64,000 nt of DNA from Gonatopus flavifemur. Lineage: Eukaryota; Arthropoda; Insecta; Hymenoptera; Dryinidae. Location of the stretch: assembly GCA_018340375.1 (NCBI GenBank), contig JAFFJZ010000001.1, positions 40,664,001-40,728,000 of the forward strand, read 5' to 3'. Below the pieces are notes generated by a model. The model had not been told where the DNA came from, made no database searches, and saw nothing but the letters and a program-made list of their open reading frames with translations. The translations under genes and the position numbers were made by a program. Below, one piece after another: positions 40,401 to 52,526 of the stretch (within the stretch, counting starts at the first letter, position 1; each line of letters begins with the position of its first letter).

Positions 40401-43400
40401 TACTTGTTTTAATTAGTTTTACTATGTCCATAATGTCGTGTTCATCTATGCAAACAGAACCTTTGTTGTTCAACCCTGGGAAATTTCTCTCTTAAAACGT
40501 CCACAGTATTCCTGTCTTGAAATATTCTTATTCCAAAGAAATTCAGATAACTTGGGACACACTTCAAACCTAACGATTAGGCATATGGACACATAAACCA
40601 ACCATGAACAAAAAGAAACGTCCCTATTCTAGACAAATGTAGACAACCTAAGGACAGGGTTTAAACTCCCACCTTGGGACCGTGAATACTCACAGACCAA
40701 GTACATACAAAGAATTAATTATTCACTTTTGTTTTTGGCAAATCTAAAAACGTCCAGAATAGTGCGAAATCAAATATTTTCCTCACAGACGCCTAAGGAC
40801 GGGCTATGGACAAGTCCTCGGTTGCAGTATTTTGCCAATTTGAGATATCTAGACAGTTTTAGACATAGCACTAGGAGATCTAGAGACATCTATTGCCCAG
40901 ATAATCTTGAATTGTTTCCAGTCATTGTGAAATTCAATTGATTTCAATGGAATTTCCTAATGATGGATCAGTGATTTAGGATTTATCTAAATCTTCTACG
41001 CGTATGTACGTTAAAAAGACTATGATATTAGCTAAAAATAGATGATTTCAAATGGATCAATTATTGATGGATTGTGTGGCGCCAATAAAATTGACGATAT
41101 TCGGCATTTTTAAATGTGGTGTTCACATTGATCAACAGATTTACCAACTTTCGGCCAAAATTTGAGGTTTTGGAAAAAGCGTATCCACGAAGAAAAGTAA
41201 ACGGTAAACGTTACTGGTCACAGTGAATGACAGCAATGGATTAAAAAACGAATGAAAATACCGTTGGATAGTGCAGATTCTCGTGATCACTGTCATAAGT
41301 ACTGAAATGTACCCCGATAGCATAGAATTTCGTCAATGAATTCTTGAAGAACTCTCCAAGAACTTTAAAGTTAGAAGTTTTATGGAACGCAATGTTCTAT
41401 AACACGCCTTTAATTTTTTGTCGATTCTGGTCTTCCACAGTAACCGGTCGTGTTTTATTTTCTCCGTGTAAACTTTGGACACAATTTGGACAGAACTTGG
41501 GTATCCAAAATTATCCAATAACCCATCAGAGTACGGGTTATAATCAATCTATGTGAGTTCAGTATCTGACTTTACGCGGTTAGGTTTGAACTTGTCGAAT
41601 AGAACATTCAATGATATTCTCTCTGAGAACGTCCAGATGTGTTTGGAACGCTGTCAAAATGTTTTAAAAACATCCCAGAGACTTCGTGATGTTAGAAATA
41701 CATATATTTGAACCGAATATCACAAGATTTTTACTAGTGAAAATTCTAACCCTGTTCAAAATGTCGAACATAACTAGATAACAATTCAGTACAATTCAAT
41801 CAATTTTCATCATCTTTTCAATATTCTATGAAATCCTATTACCAATGGTAAAATTTCTGATTGACTATCATTGAATTTCATTGGAACCTATTCATTTTCC
41901 CATTCGTCAATGGGATTTTATAGATTATTTGTAACAGGGCAAAATTTCAGTTTGTCTAAAAAAAACTTAGGGTAATCTGATTCTGAAAAATTTCTCTAGG
42001 AATTCTTACGAACTTTTTTTGAATTTTACTGAAAAACCTTTGCACATTGGACAAGTTTTTTCCCTGAAAATATCTTTGGAAGTTTCTGAGTTTCTCTGAA
42101 AATGCCAGAACCCCTCTACACAACTAAGATCGTCTCTGCAATCCTTTGAAAACCTTTTCACAGAAATTTTTGTACCCAAATATCTCCCATCCGGTGAAAA
42201 TTCTTAGATGCCTCTTCTAGATCAATCTCGAAGATACCTTAAAAATATCTAATAAAAGATGTATTCGAATTTTCCCTTGTTCTGAAACACTCTCCATGGT
42301 ACTCTCTAAATCTGAAAGAGTGAAAAATTGATGGTTCTACTCTATCCAGTTTTAGAAATAAGCTTGTCCAATTCAAGTGATATTTTCACCTGTTTTTGAG
42401 TGAAAAATTCATTACAAAACTCGAAGTGGTAGTGAAATTCTAATCTCCAACTATGGACTTTTATTCTAAACGAATGAAAATTTTATTCGAAAAATTGATA
42501 TGTCAATCACAAATTTTGCTGGAGTGGAATGTCACCCTAAAAATTCAAAACAGCAGTCTGCGTATTAGCAAAGAAATTATTATTCCAGTGAACTGTTATC
42601 TTTCCTTGTGTTAACAAGACGGGTTTGCCAAAACGTTCAGCATATTCCAAAGACGTACAAGAATTTTTTCTTTCGTATAGCGAATTTACATGATGTGATT
42701 ATAATTGCGCTTCTCATTATTATTCCAAATCAATTAGAGCTTGCGTTGAAGATCAACAGAACAATCAGTATCAATTATGCTCATCTCCTGTAATAATTCT
42801 TTGAAGTGATTAGAGAAAATCATTCATATAAAATATTATTCAATTTTCAGTTTCATTCGGTCTTCTTTGTGAGAAAAATAAGATGTGCTCTTGTATCGTA
42901 TAGTATTATGGGAGTCCTAGACGTCACGAGTTGTTGATCGTATGAGTTCTGTTCCCGGTTTCGTTCCTGAAATGTAAACACGAACACATTCTTGATACCT
43001 GACTTTTATAAAATACTCATCCTTTAATTGATTTGTTTTTTCAACATATTTTCAACAATTGAAAATTATTAATTGAGAATAAGTAAAATTCTGTCTTCAA
43101 TGCATAAAGAAAATTATCTTGTTGAGAAATTTTTATCGAAGAAGATAAACGGTTTCGTAGCTTCAAGTTATAATTTTCCATCCTAAATTCGAAAATTTAT
43201 GTTTTATTTTTCTTATCAACTATGAGAAAATGAGTCATTGTTTTGGTCGGTAGCACAAAGCGTTACATACAATTTATAAAAATTATAAAAGCACAAGGAC
43301 AACTGTGAATATTCTATGAATACCACCGTGATGGGCGTTATTTAAATATTCTCATCCTAGTGAAAATATTTTTCCGAAAATTTCTGTGAATCTTTGAAAA

Positions 43401-44590
43401 ATTCTCCAAAGTTGAACATTCTCTATAAATCTCTGTGAACTTCAGAATCATTGGGAAAATCTTTGAAAATGTTCTAAGCATTTCTGGAAAAACTTTCAAA
43501 ATTAGAATCCCCACTCCAGCACAGATATCAACATCTATATTTGTTTAGGGTATTTTTTAGGAATGTTTCTTATTTATATATTATTTATAATTTTTATTCA
43601 TTTGACATCTCATCAGAATTTTCCCAGGGTGTACTTGTTTTTCCGCAAGGTGGATAATTGTTTCTCTCTTTGTTTTTGTAATCCGAAATAAATCCTCTCC
43701 CATAGCAAAAGTACATTGTTGTGCCATTTTTCTCTCTTTATTGGATACAAATTTTTCAAAATACAGTCAAGTAGTTTTATTATATACTTAGAAGAAGTGC
43801 ATAGACTGTGAAATGCCCCCTTTCAGAGATTTAATTACCCAGGAAGTGAAAAAAATCAATTAAATTTAACCAAAAGTCCTTTATTCATATACAAACTTTG
43901 CTTCAACCGTTTCGGGAAGTACTTTATCCCTGTCACAGCAACAACTAGATTGTTGAATTGGTGAACACTAGGACCCAAAATTCAATTGATTTGATTATAA
44001 TGTTTTGTAATAATAATTTGAAGTGAACTTGAACCAATTGTCTTGGATTTTTCCCCTCGTAATCATGAATATTTTGGATGTAATGTTATCCTGGTAAATG
44101 CAATTGTGTACCACGAGGGTCAAGTTGGCGTTAAATGCAGCTATCAGCCAATAGCAACTTTTAATATTCTGAAAAAAATTCATGTTGAACTAGTATCAAA
44201 TTTTTCAGAACTTTCATAGTTACGAGGTCCGATTGATTCCAATTCCCACTCCTGGTCTCACTTTCATTCGTACGATGTCTAAGCAATGATCGTAAAACTA
44301 GTTTTATACACACAGGATGATAGCGTAATTATAATAAAAGATATATAAACTCTGTTTACGTCAGTAGAGAATAAGAATAAACATTTTTGATAAATATCCT
44401 TATTACTAGATATTTTCGATGAAAATGCAATGATTCCAAAAAAAACCCTCCTTTTTATATAATTATCTTTCCATACGAATCAAACATCATCTTACGTGCA
44501 ATCAAATGCAATTATTTTTATTAACTTTATATCATAATCTCTCACCTCCGCGATTTCCATTCCATTAATGTAATCGTCGTACGAAGTCAT
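37413..44590 (-). CDS. ETS transcription factor, ESE/ELF3-like (PNT + AT-hook + ETS)
   Basis: This is a nuclear sequence-specific transcription factor. There are six coding exons on the minus strand: 44590-44546, 39439-39307, 38967-38695, 38363-38124, 37801-37606 and 37524-37413. Phases fit throughout and give 332 codons. Residues 1-15 (MTSYDDYINGMEIAE) come from a first exon 5.1 kb upstream. A Pointed/SAM domain spans about 72-150 (HWCQEETINWLM). An acidic linker precedes an AT-hook, KRQPGRPK, at 216-223. The ETS domain runs from about 236 to 322 (LWEFIRDLL, WGSRKGN, MTYEKLSRAMRYYYK, RRLVYQFG), with both recognition-helix arginines in place. The order PNT, AT-hook, ETS, and the C-terminal ETS position, match vertebrate ELF3/ESE-1 rather than the ETS1, ELF1/E74 or PDEF groups. 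The subgroup call rests on motif memory, not a tree. Further 5' non-coding exons may exist. Confidence 0.92.
39626..39869. mobile_element. Near-perfect 244-bp hairpin in ETS-gene intron 1
   Basis: The ends CCCACWCAKCACTCRTTGTC continue into roughly 120-bp arms with only about a dozen mismatches, including GATATCTTCAGAAATAATTA and GCAACATGAATAGACAT. The word AAGATATCTTTTAG occurs near both ends and at the loop. It is under 200 bp upstream of exon 2. Confidence 0.88.
40180..40265. repeat. AT-rich palindromic repeat, third copy
   Basis: GTGGACAAATTTCCAAAATTA and TATATAATTTTGTTCAC ends around an ATATAAATTATA core, in ETS-gene intron 1. Confidence 0.6.
41185..41470. mobile_element. Probable CACGRAGAAAA element
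   Basis: The left end CACGAAGAAAAGTAAACGG and the complement of the right end CACGGAGAAAATAAAACACG, each followed by GTTACTG, suggest a diverged TIR element. It lies in ETS-gene intron 1. Confidence 0.5.
41815..41939. mobile_element. CCCTGTTACAAAT element, copy 1
   Basis: It is homologous, inverted, to 60969-61098 (CATTCGTCAATG, TAGATTATTTGTAACAGGG). Its outer left end is unclear. It lies in ETS-gene intron 1. Confidence 0.6.
41940..42220. repeat. Degenerate TCTGAAAAATTTCTC word run
   Basis: A string of TCTGAAAAA/TTTCTCTGAAAA-like words of the kind that forms the arms at 18845-19741, without clear ends. It lies in ETS-gene intron 1. Confidence 0.45.
43368..43630. mobile_element. Element with TCTGTGAATCTTTGAAA words
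   Basis: The left end TCCTAGTGAAAATATTTTTC and the complement of the right end CCCTGGGAAAATTCT enclose repeated TTCTCTGTGAA/CTTTGAAAATT words. It lies in ETS-gene intron 1. Confidence 0.5.
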
Positions 44591-45480
44591 TTTTTATGCC
44601 TCCCGATGTCTCTTTATTGTCTTTATCAATTATCTTTTCAAGAAGAACGAACAATGTCAAAACTTTTCTCAGTATCAACCGTCGTCACTCACACTTATTA
44701 ATCACAGAGCGAAAATAATCATGTAACGTATTTTGCACTTCACTTACAATAATAAAATCATTAGATCAATGTAAAATCACTTTTCGACAAATCAACAACA
44801 AAGAGTCCACGTTTACGCGAATAATCAAGTGTTTTTTCATTTCATATTTCTTAATGATTAAGAAATAATATGGATATTAATAGATATGTTTATAATTTGA
44901 CGTTAAATGTCTGCATCGAATTGGTGAGCATTTCAGTGTAACACCGAATCTGGTATAACGTGATGTGAAGAAAAGTTTGAATGAAACGTCGATGTATCGT
45001 GCGTACGCGTGTTGATAATTATAATAAATCTGTGGAATCACTGAGCAAGTTTCAAGCGGGGATTTCCCGCCCTTTGCGCACAACCAATCATGAATTTGGA
45101 GAGAGGAGGAGAGATATGGACAATCCACTGATGCAACAATGAATGTGGTTCATTGGCGTCGATCTCACAGATTTGAGTAAACACTTTATAGGATAATCAG
45201 TTTCGCTACGAGTGCGATATTTCTCGCGGATTAATTTGATCGTGGAGGGATTGGAATGGTGGATCGTTTTTTATCGAATCCTATGCGATCCAAGGGAATG
45301 ATCAAAGGATCCCACTTCAAATTGAAAATTCACTTGGATTTTTAGATGTGAAATGTTTCTCTATACAGTTCTCGAGAAACCATTTCGAATGTTTTTGTAA
45401 CGAGTATATGCTATATAGGTTATTGTTGAGCTCCGCTCCGTGTAAAAATTAACTCTCGACAGCAGCAGTTGGGACCAAAC
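44591..45480. other. Upstream region of the ETS gene
   Basis: This probably holds the ETS-gene 5' UTR and promoter. I see no convincing TATA box and no gene. No strong inverted repeat was noted. Confidence 0.4.
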
Positions 45481-45714
45481 TACACGGAGAAAATTTTGTA
45501 GTAAAAATTAATATATTTATATCGTGGCCGTGGGATATACTTTGTTGTGGCGGGAAAAACCATGATTATGCGATAGATTATCACAACTCTTCTTGAATTC
45601 AATATGCGAAGTAATAAGAAAATACAAAGTTATAGTTCCTATCGTCATAATCGAGTATATCCCACGGGTACGATACTTCGTCTCATAATCTTTAGTATAA
45701 ATTTTTCTCTGTTT
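45481..45714. mobile_element. ACACGGAGAAAATTTTG element
   Basis: The ends ACACGGAGAAAATTTTG/AAACAGAGAAAAATTTA are inverted and imperfect. An inner pair GTGGGATATAC is perfect. Confidence 0.65.
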
Positions 45715-45825
45715 CATTTTCAAGCCCTGTTTTGGTTGCTCTCATATGCCCCATGTCACACAATTATTTTCAGAGCCTATGTAAGAGGCCCCCTGATGTA
45801 AAAAATTCATAGAATCTGACGACAT

Positions 45826-46018
45826 GGAATTCAATAGGATTTGGTCAGAACATTGTGCAAGGTTCAATCACATTTGGTAAGATTCAATCAGAATCACATT
45901 GGAAAAATACACCAATCTGATTAAATCTCATTGAAAATGGTTGAATAGGATTTGGTCAGAACATGGTGCAAGACTCAATGATATTTGGCGAGAATCAATC
46001 GCTTTGTTCAACCAGGGC
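45826..46018 (-). repeat. Two inverted copies of the CCCTGGTTGAACAAA repeat
   Basis: On the minus strand two tandem diverged units carry GTTCTGACCAAATCCTATT and CATTGAGTCTTGCAC. The outer one ends in CCCTGGTTGAACAAA. Confidence 0.65.
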
Positions 46019-46904
46019 CCTCGATGGGACCAATGCAGGCTCTGAAACTAGGACATTTGAAAGTATTACAAATTGTCGCAAAGATTATTAAATTAAATCA
46101 ATATTGCAAGAAGAAAATATTCTACCCAACACTACTTTGATCACACATTATCGAACAGTATCAAAAACAGAAACTATTGACTTGTATCTAATATGAGATG
46201 GAAGATTTATTGAATTTTATTCCTGTACTTGGTCAAAACGCGGGAAATTTGGCTGAGAAAATTATAAATTGAAGGTTATTCATTTTGAATTTTCACTTAC
46301 CATGGTACACCGACTATTCCCAGTTAGTGCAGTGTTGCCAGAGCACCTTGATCAAATATTACATGTAGATTAGAAAAAAGTTACATGATATTTTGCGGCA
46401 ATATTCAGCCTTGCATTCTTGCGTTAAAGTTTGACGTTTTAAACGTTAACGTTTAAACAAATGTTACATCCATGTTACATGAGAGGGTCGAAAGTTACGT
46501 AAAATGTAACGAATGTAACCTTCTGGCAACACTGAGTGTTTGGGCAAGTCTAGGTTTAAAGATGTCGGAGGAAAATATTGGTAGTTTCAAATGACCGCAT
46601 ATAGATTTTGTGTGGGAATGTCAAAATCAAAATTCTTGGGAGAACTTTTTATGTATTTACACTGTTAAAAATTGCTTGAAATTTCATGTACTTTGCATGT
46701 ACATATGTGAATGAAAATTCAATTTTTGTGAACTGAAATAGGAGTCCAAATACATGTTATTGAATTTTCAAGTTATCGTGCATGAAAATTGAAATTAATG
46801 TACAGATGATTGAAAAAACTTAGAAAAATTTAATCCAGTATAATAACATAATAATATCATTATAATTATAATCAAATCATGGCTCTAATGGCATCCAACT
46901 GAAA

Positions 46905-47061
46905 ACAACAAAAATGATTCAAGTTGGTTTGGATTTGAAAAAAAATCTAAAAATGCTCATATCTCAAAAACTAACCTTCAAAAAAACGGGAAATTCTTGC
47001 ATTATGGCTGCAGAATACGCCCTTGAAATACAATTCTTTTCACTATGGGTCACCCTGTATA
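46905..47061. mobile_element. Partial copy of the 53-kb palindrome family
   Basis: It carries ATCTAAAAATGCTCATATCTC, AACGGGAAATT and GCTGCAGAATAC as in one arm of 52925-53496. It ends GGGTCACCCTGTATAC. Confidence 0.65.
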
Positions 47062-47221
47062 CTAACGCTTTGACGAAGTTATCCGCGTATCCACTTCAAC
47101 TATGTACTAGTTAGATCACACGGTTTGTTCAGTGTTTCTACATTACAAGTACATCTTGATTCACAAGTTTGAAGAATGAATGCAAGGTCATATAAGCAGA
47201 AAAATGCACCCTTCCACATAA

Positions 47222-47548
47222 GCAGGGATGGGTTCTGTGCGCGTGAGATAAGTAATATGCGTTCACAGATTATGCATGAAACATGTAGAATACGCAGAAA
47301 ATGCAGAAAATGCATAAAACATTGTAAAATTAATTCCGACTTGAAATTCAAAATTAAAAATATAAGAAATGGATATTTATGGGGGTTGAAATGGTAAACA
47401 ATTCATAGTTTTAAAATTATAACCCAACTTGACCATAAAAAAAGAGGATGCAGAAAACCCCCTTTAGTTATCTGCATTATCTGCATGAGTTTTATGCGCA
47501 CATTATTCCTTGCATAAAACCTACCGTATTATGCGTACCCAACCCTGC
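47222..47548. mobile_element. 330-bp dispersed element, copy 2
   Basis: Near-identical to 12643-12975; the main difference is a loss of about 9 bp near the left end and scattered substitutions. The end motif GCAGGGATGGGT is inverted at the right edge. Confidence 0.85.
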
Positions 47549-47556
47549 ACATAAGT

Positions 47557-47625
47557 GGCAGTGGCTTGAGTGACAGAGCTTCGGCGTCCGACTTCGACGT
47601 CCCGCGTTCACATCTTGTGGAGGTG
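47557..47625 (+). pseudogene. tRNA-like fragment (pseudo-tRNA or SINE head)
   Basis: GTGGCTTGAGTGACAGAGC resembles an A box and GCGTTCACATC a B box about 35 bp later. A T-run follows. The stems do not pair well enough for a functional tRNA. It lies directly beside the 330-bp element. Confidence 0.35.
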
Positions 47626-47636
47626 ATTTTTTTTTC

Positions 47637-47755
47637 AACGATCATGAACATGTGCATGAAATTTGAAGAACTTGTTATTGAATTTTCAATCATGATTTCT
47701 CTCAACAATCAAGAACATGTGCATGAAATTTAAAGAACTGGTTATTGGATTTTCA
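47637..47755. repeat. 67-bp tandem duplication
   Basis: Two diverged copies share AACATGTGCATGAAATTT, GAAGAACT and TTATTGAATTTTCAAT, within the composite element. Confidence 0.75.
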
Positions 47756-48209
47756 ATACTACTGTACATTATTTTTCATTTACGTGAGTGGAAATTGCTT
47801 CCATTACTTGTAATTGAAAATTCAATCAGAAATTTCTAACAGTGTACAGTTCGTTTATAAGCATTAATACGTTTTTCATCAGTGGATATATGATGTTTGT
47901 CTATGATCCGATTCGCCCCCGATTGTGGGGCGAATCGGATATTTCTCATTTTTTGTGTATTTGATTGTAAAATAAAGACGTGTTTATTTGAATGTTTTTT
48001 GTTTGTATAAACTTCAAGCCAAAGATGTATAGAATGAGAATTTATGAAGATACTTATTGAAAAAAATCTTCCTTTTGGTCATTTTGATTCATTGAAGACG
48101 AAATGATCCGGTTCGCCTCGATCTATCCTACGGTGCTTCGATATTAGTTAGAAAACTACAACTTTCCATGCTCGAATACTTCAAATTATTCAGAGCTATC
48201 ACGCATTAC

Positions 48210-49270
48210 GTAAATCAACGTTCAAGGCAATATTACATAATTACAACAATTTATGCCTTTTCAAGTTATAATTTCAAGAATGGATGAAAATTACTACCTT
48301 CTACAACAATCTACGCCAAAAGTAAAAATTACAAAATTACGAAAAACTACGCCTTTTCAAGTACAAGTACTTCACATCGATGAGGAGTACTGCTTTCCAC
48401 GTCGATCTACGCCAAATATAGAATATACCCAACTACGAAAAACTACGCATTTTCTTAGTTCTTCGTAGAAATTCGTAGTTTCCACGCAATTGGTTGCATA
48501 TTCGCGTCCCATCGTGAGAAGTTCTCAAAGTCCCCAGTGGGTCATAAAAATTCTTGGAAATGCGTAGAAAATGGAATTTTCTAAGAGAATCTACGGATAA
48601 GTCCGTCAGTGCAGTGAGACGAACGAACACTCATACCGATGATGATCTTTGTTTCTCGTAGAAATCCGTAGTTTCCAAGCAATTGGTTGCATATTCGCGT
48701 TCCATCTTGAAAAGTTCTCAAAGTCCCAACTGTGTCGTAAAAATTCTTGGAAATGCGTAGAAAATGGAAATTATGAAAAGAAAGTTCTAAAAAAATCTAT
48801 GAAACACTATGTCTCCGCAACGGGACGAACGAAGAATCTCAGTATCAAAAATCTTGGTTGTTCGTAGGAATTTGTAGTTCACAATCAATCTGCTTCACTT
48901 TCACGTTTCCGTGGTGAAAAGTTTTTAAAGTTCCTACACGGTTGTAAAAATTCGTAAGAAGTTATAAAAACCCGAGCTTTCTACTAAATTCTACGCATAA
49001 GTCCGTCCCTCAGTGAAATCGGTGTTATCGTATTTTTGAATATTCTTACATTCTTCATACTTGTACTCAAACACATGGTCATCTCTCGTCGTTTATACTC
49101 CTGACTACTCCAAAATTACGCCCTTCCAGCCCCGTGTCGTAGTCTGGCGTATTTCTGCATTAAACCACGTATATTTTTCTACGTTATTTTACAACTTTTT
49201 ATGCCATGCAGGTAAGCCTAATTCCGCGTAATTTCTCGTACTTTTGGCGTAAATACATTTCCACGAGAGC
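48210..49270. repeat. Tandem array of CTACGAAAAACTACGC-word units
   Basis: Two 98-bp units (about 48250-48440) are followed by three units of about 195-205 bp starting near 48462, 48651 and 48858. Each of the larger units has TTCGTAGAAATTCGTAGTTT, a GCATATTCGCGT part and GAAAAGTTCTCAAAGT. Open frames here are products of the repeat. Confidence 0.75.
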
Positions 49271-49764
49271 ATACTTGAAAAAGCAGGAATTGTCAGATAT
49301 TAGAGACACATCCCAGCAAACACGACTGCTGGTGTTTCAAAGGGCCAGTGACGGCTCTTCAACGGCATTGCCGGACCATCAACGGCCCATTGAAACGCCA
49401 GTAATCATTGTTTGTAGGGATATTGCTGTTATAACCTTCTTCGTTAGGAGTGAACATCGTAATATTTAACATGATTTGACCAAAAACGGCGCAATTCACG
49501 ATGTTACATTTCGAATAGACTAATTCCGCAGATATAGTCCTCCGCTACGATTCTCACATCGTAATTTATAAGATAATATTTTTCCCGTGCAGATGAGTTG
49601 GTCATGGAAAAAGGTCGGCAAAGCTGGAAAAATCAGGGCGAATACTAGCAACCTGATTAGACCCCTTGATGGCTAAGGTCAGACAATTCTAAGTTTAGAT
49701 ACCTAATATAAGCCCATACAGCGCCTATTATCAATACAGGGCACCCAGAAAAACTTCTGAACGA

Positions 49765-49902
49765 GTCCTTTCAAGAGATCTCATTTGGAATATCATGATG
49801 GATTTTACATAGCACTCGTAAATACGTCAGGGCTGGAGTCCCATGATCATGGGACGCAGTAAAATCCATTATGATATCCCAAATGAGATCTCTTGAAAGG
49901 AC
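49765..49902. mobile_element. Hairpin with 43-bp arms, 41 matched
   Basis: The arms 49765-49807 and 49860-49902 contain GTCCTTTCAAGAGATCTC and complement. A smaller CCCATGATCATGGG palindrome sits in the loop. Confidence 0.85.
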
Positions 49903-49987
49903 CGATTCGAATCGAAATGAACTGGATTGGAATAGAAAAATAACCATTGAATAAGCGATTGGAGTTGTTTTGGGTTATGGGACATAA

Positions 49988-50096
49988 CCCACACAGCACC
50001 ATGGTCCCAGAAGAATTCATGAAGAATTTTTATTGAACTGATTGTTTTCCTCATGGATTCTTTGAGAATTCTTCTGGGACTATTGTGCTATGTGGG
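49988..50096. mobile_element. CCCACACAGCACCA MITE, copy 1
   Basis: 109 bp. The inverted ends continue through GTCCCAGAAGAATT. A second copy is at 60439-60546. Confidence 0.85.
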
Positions 50097-51743
50097 AATA
50101 GCCTTACGTTTTGATTATCAGAACTTTCTATGAGGTGGTATACCTTGTTTAAATGAACCCATACAATCTAATTGAATAAGACTCAGCAAGGATATTGTTT
50201 GTTTTTTTCATTGAATTTAGCCAGATCTAATGGGCATTTCATTGAAAATATCCACTGAATCATACCAAATCTAATTCACAAAAGATGAAACAGGATTTAA
50301 CTATAGCCTTTTGTTTAATTTTGATGAGAAATGACGAGATTTAATCGGTTTCTTCAACCAGAGAAGAAAAATTTCCAATTGAAACAGATTCCAAAAAGTA
50401 TACGAATGAAATTAATGGATAAACTCTGTTTTTAAATCTCCGTAATACTCGTACATGAAATTCATTTATAAGATATCGGTTACATGTGACTCATACTTCA
50501 CGGAGAAGTATTATTCATGCGGTTATGGTATTCACTTTAAACAGAGTTTCTTAATAAATTTCATTCAAATAACCTTTTGGATTCTCTTTTATTCGAAAAT
50601 TTTTTTGTTCACAATAAAAATTGTCACGTGGACTATAAAATACTCGACATGACTATTAATCAAAATTCAGTTTTTTCCCAACTATACGAACAATAATCCT
50701 GAATATTCTTCTTTCTTCGATAACTAAATTTTCCAACCGTCAGCACTTTTCTTTTACAATTTTCATGTTTTTTTTTCTATTCGTGGTGCACAAATTCAAC
50801 GGAGCCCTAAAAATCGCTTGGAAGCACGAAAAAACGAAGTGGATTTTGTTGCTTTGAATACAAGTTGAGCAACAACTTTATGGAATACTTAATTAAGGTC
50901 ACTCGTAAATTCATTTTTTTTTATTTGTTGTTTTTTTTTTTAATTTCATCCTCTCTAATCAAGATACCGAAGTTCTGTCAGTTTTTGATGGATGAGTAAT
51001 GCATCGAAATATCCAGACAGACGAATATGCTCGGAGTGTAAAAGAGTGTCATTTATTTTCTGATATCTTGGTCATTGCATTCAGAAGATATCTGGAAATG
51101 AATGAACGTTGTCACGCAGAATATTTCTCAGAAGTTTTTGATAAACTTTCAGATTAACTTTTTCAATAATGATCCAATCGAATCGTTGAATAATATTAAT
51201 ACATGAATTTTGAATATACGAAAATGGAGATGTTATAGAAATCGAAGTGTTTTGGTAACAGATAGTCGGTGTTTTTATCGTACTTTAGTTGAACAGACTA
51301 ATAAAATGACGTCGAATCAACATTTTTGGATTCTTTTGCAGAACACTCGAAGAGATATCTAACCCTGATGAAAGAATCTGATTAGACGAATTGATTCTCA
51401 TTGATTCCGATGCAGAAAACTGATTCGAATCCATTGAACATAAATTTCTAATGAGTTGAGATCAATCCATTCAATGAGATCCTTCCAGCAGGAAAAAAAT
51501 TGTATATCTAGATTTATTTGAATCAACTGAAAATTTTTTCGATGCAATTCAAGTTTCAATAGGCTCATATGCAATTATGCCATTTTTTTGAATGGAGTAA
51601 ATATATGGATGACTATTTTCGGAGTAGAAGTTACTCCATTTGATTACTGTGTACCAATGTTCGAAGAAGATGAATCCTGTGAGTTCGTAAGAACTACCAA
51701 GAAATGTTAATTAATAGTATCGAGTAAGATATATATCCCTTCC
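50097..51743. other. Stretch with no gene or clear element
   Basis: AT-rich sequence with scattered GATTCAATGAG-like words (50150-50300, 51360-51490) but no resolved ends. No coding sequence is recognised. Confidence 0.4.
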
Positions 51744-51848
51744 CTAGCATGTATGTACCATGGAGCCCACCCCGGCCAGCATAGGCCCTATCCTGCCAAT
51801 ATGGTCTTAAGACTGGGCCAGAGTGGGGCCAGAGTTCATACACGCTAG
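51744..51848. mobile_element. Possible 105-bp element, GGCCAG words
   Basis: The ends CTAGCATGTATG and complement (11 of 12 matched) enclose GC-richer GGCCAGNNTNGGNCC words, which stand out from the AT-rich surroundings. Confidence 0.5.
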
Positions 51849-52418
51849 AGTTTAATTTTCTCTGTGTAATATCTTTGTCTGGAAATATTTTAAAGAGTCA
51901 AAATCATCAATTTTTCACCAATAAATGAACTCGAAAAATCCACGTGGGAAGATAATTGAAAAAACAACTCCAACATTCGCTGCTTTGACGATCAGTTTCT
52001 TTTTGTATGCATAACAACTGATCAATTGATGAATCATTCAATTTATCTAAATGTCAGTCATATTGATGTTCTTGAGAATGTCAGTTGAAATGTGGAATAT
52101 TTAAAAATTGTGTTTTTCTTCAATATATTCATTATCTTCAACTGTCCGATATTTAAGGACTTCCCCTATGATCAAATCTTACGATACATTCCATGCACGT
52201 TCGAAACGATTGTGCGTTACGTGATGAATTTCAAGCGAAATCCACGTGCTTCGTATATTCCATACTCGATATAGGACCCACCATGTTCAATTCCAATTTT
52301 CACCTGCAATTTGCAATTAGCAATCCCAAAAATTGCAGTTCACAAATATGAACAACAGTTTTTCAAAATACTTTGAATTCAATGATCGGTTGAGTTCAAA
52401 TTTGATGTCAATGAATTA

Positions 52419-52526
52419 CACGGAAAGAAATGTTTAGCTGTATCAGCTAGATTTTAGCTATCATAGCTAGATATTTCGCTGCAGCAGCTAGAATTTAGCT
52501 GGTACAGCTAAACATTTTTTTCCGTG
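52419..52526. mobile_element. AGCTA-word MITE, copy 2
   Basis: The ends CACGGAAAGAAATGTTTAGC and complement enclose TAGCTATCATAGCTAG-type words. It is almost the reverse complement of 15149-15260. Confidence 0.8.

Larger units (their letters stand above)
46660..47844. mobile_element. Composite CACTGTTAAAAATT element with nested insertions
   Basis: The left end CACTGTTAAAAATTGC and the complement of the right end CACTGTTAGAAATTTC are both flanked by TA (46658-46659, 47845-47846). Inside lie a partial palindrome-family copy (46905-47061), the 330-bp element (47222-47548), a tRNA-like stretch (47557-47625) and a 67-bp tandem duplication (about 47637-47755). Confidence 0.75.

Noticed and set aside
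47557..47625. Functional tRNA gene
   Set aside because: Box-like motifs are present but acceptor and anticodon stems do not pair adequately; kept only as a tRNA-like fragment.
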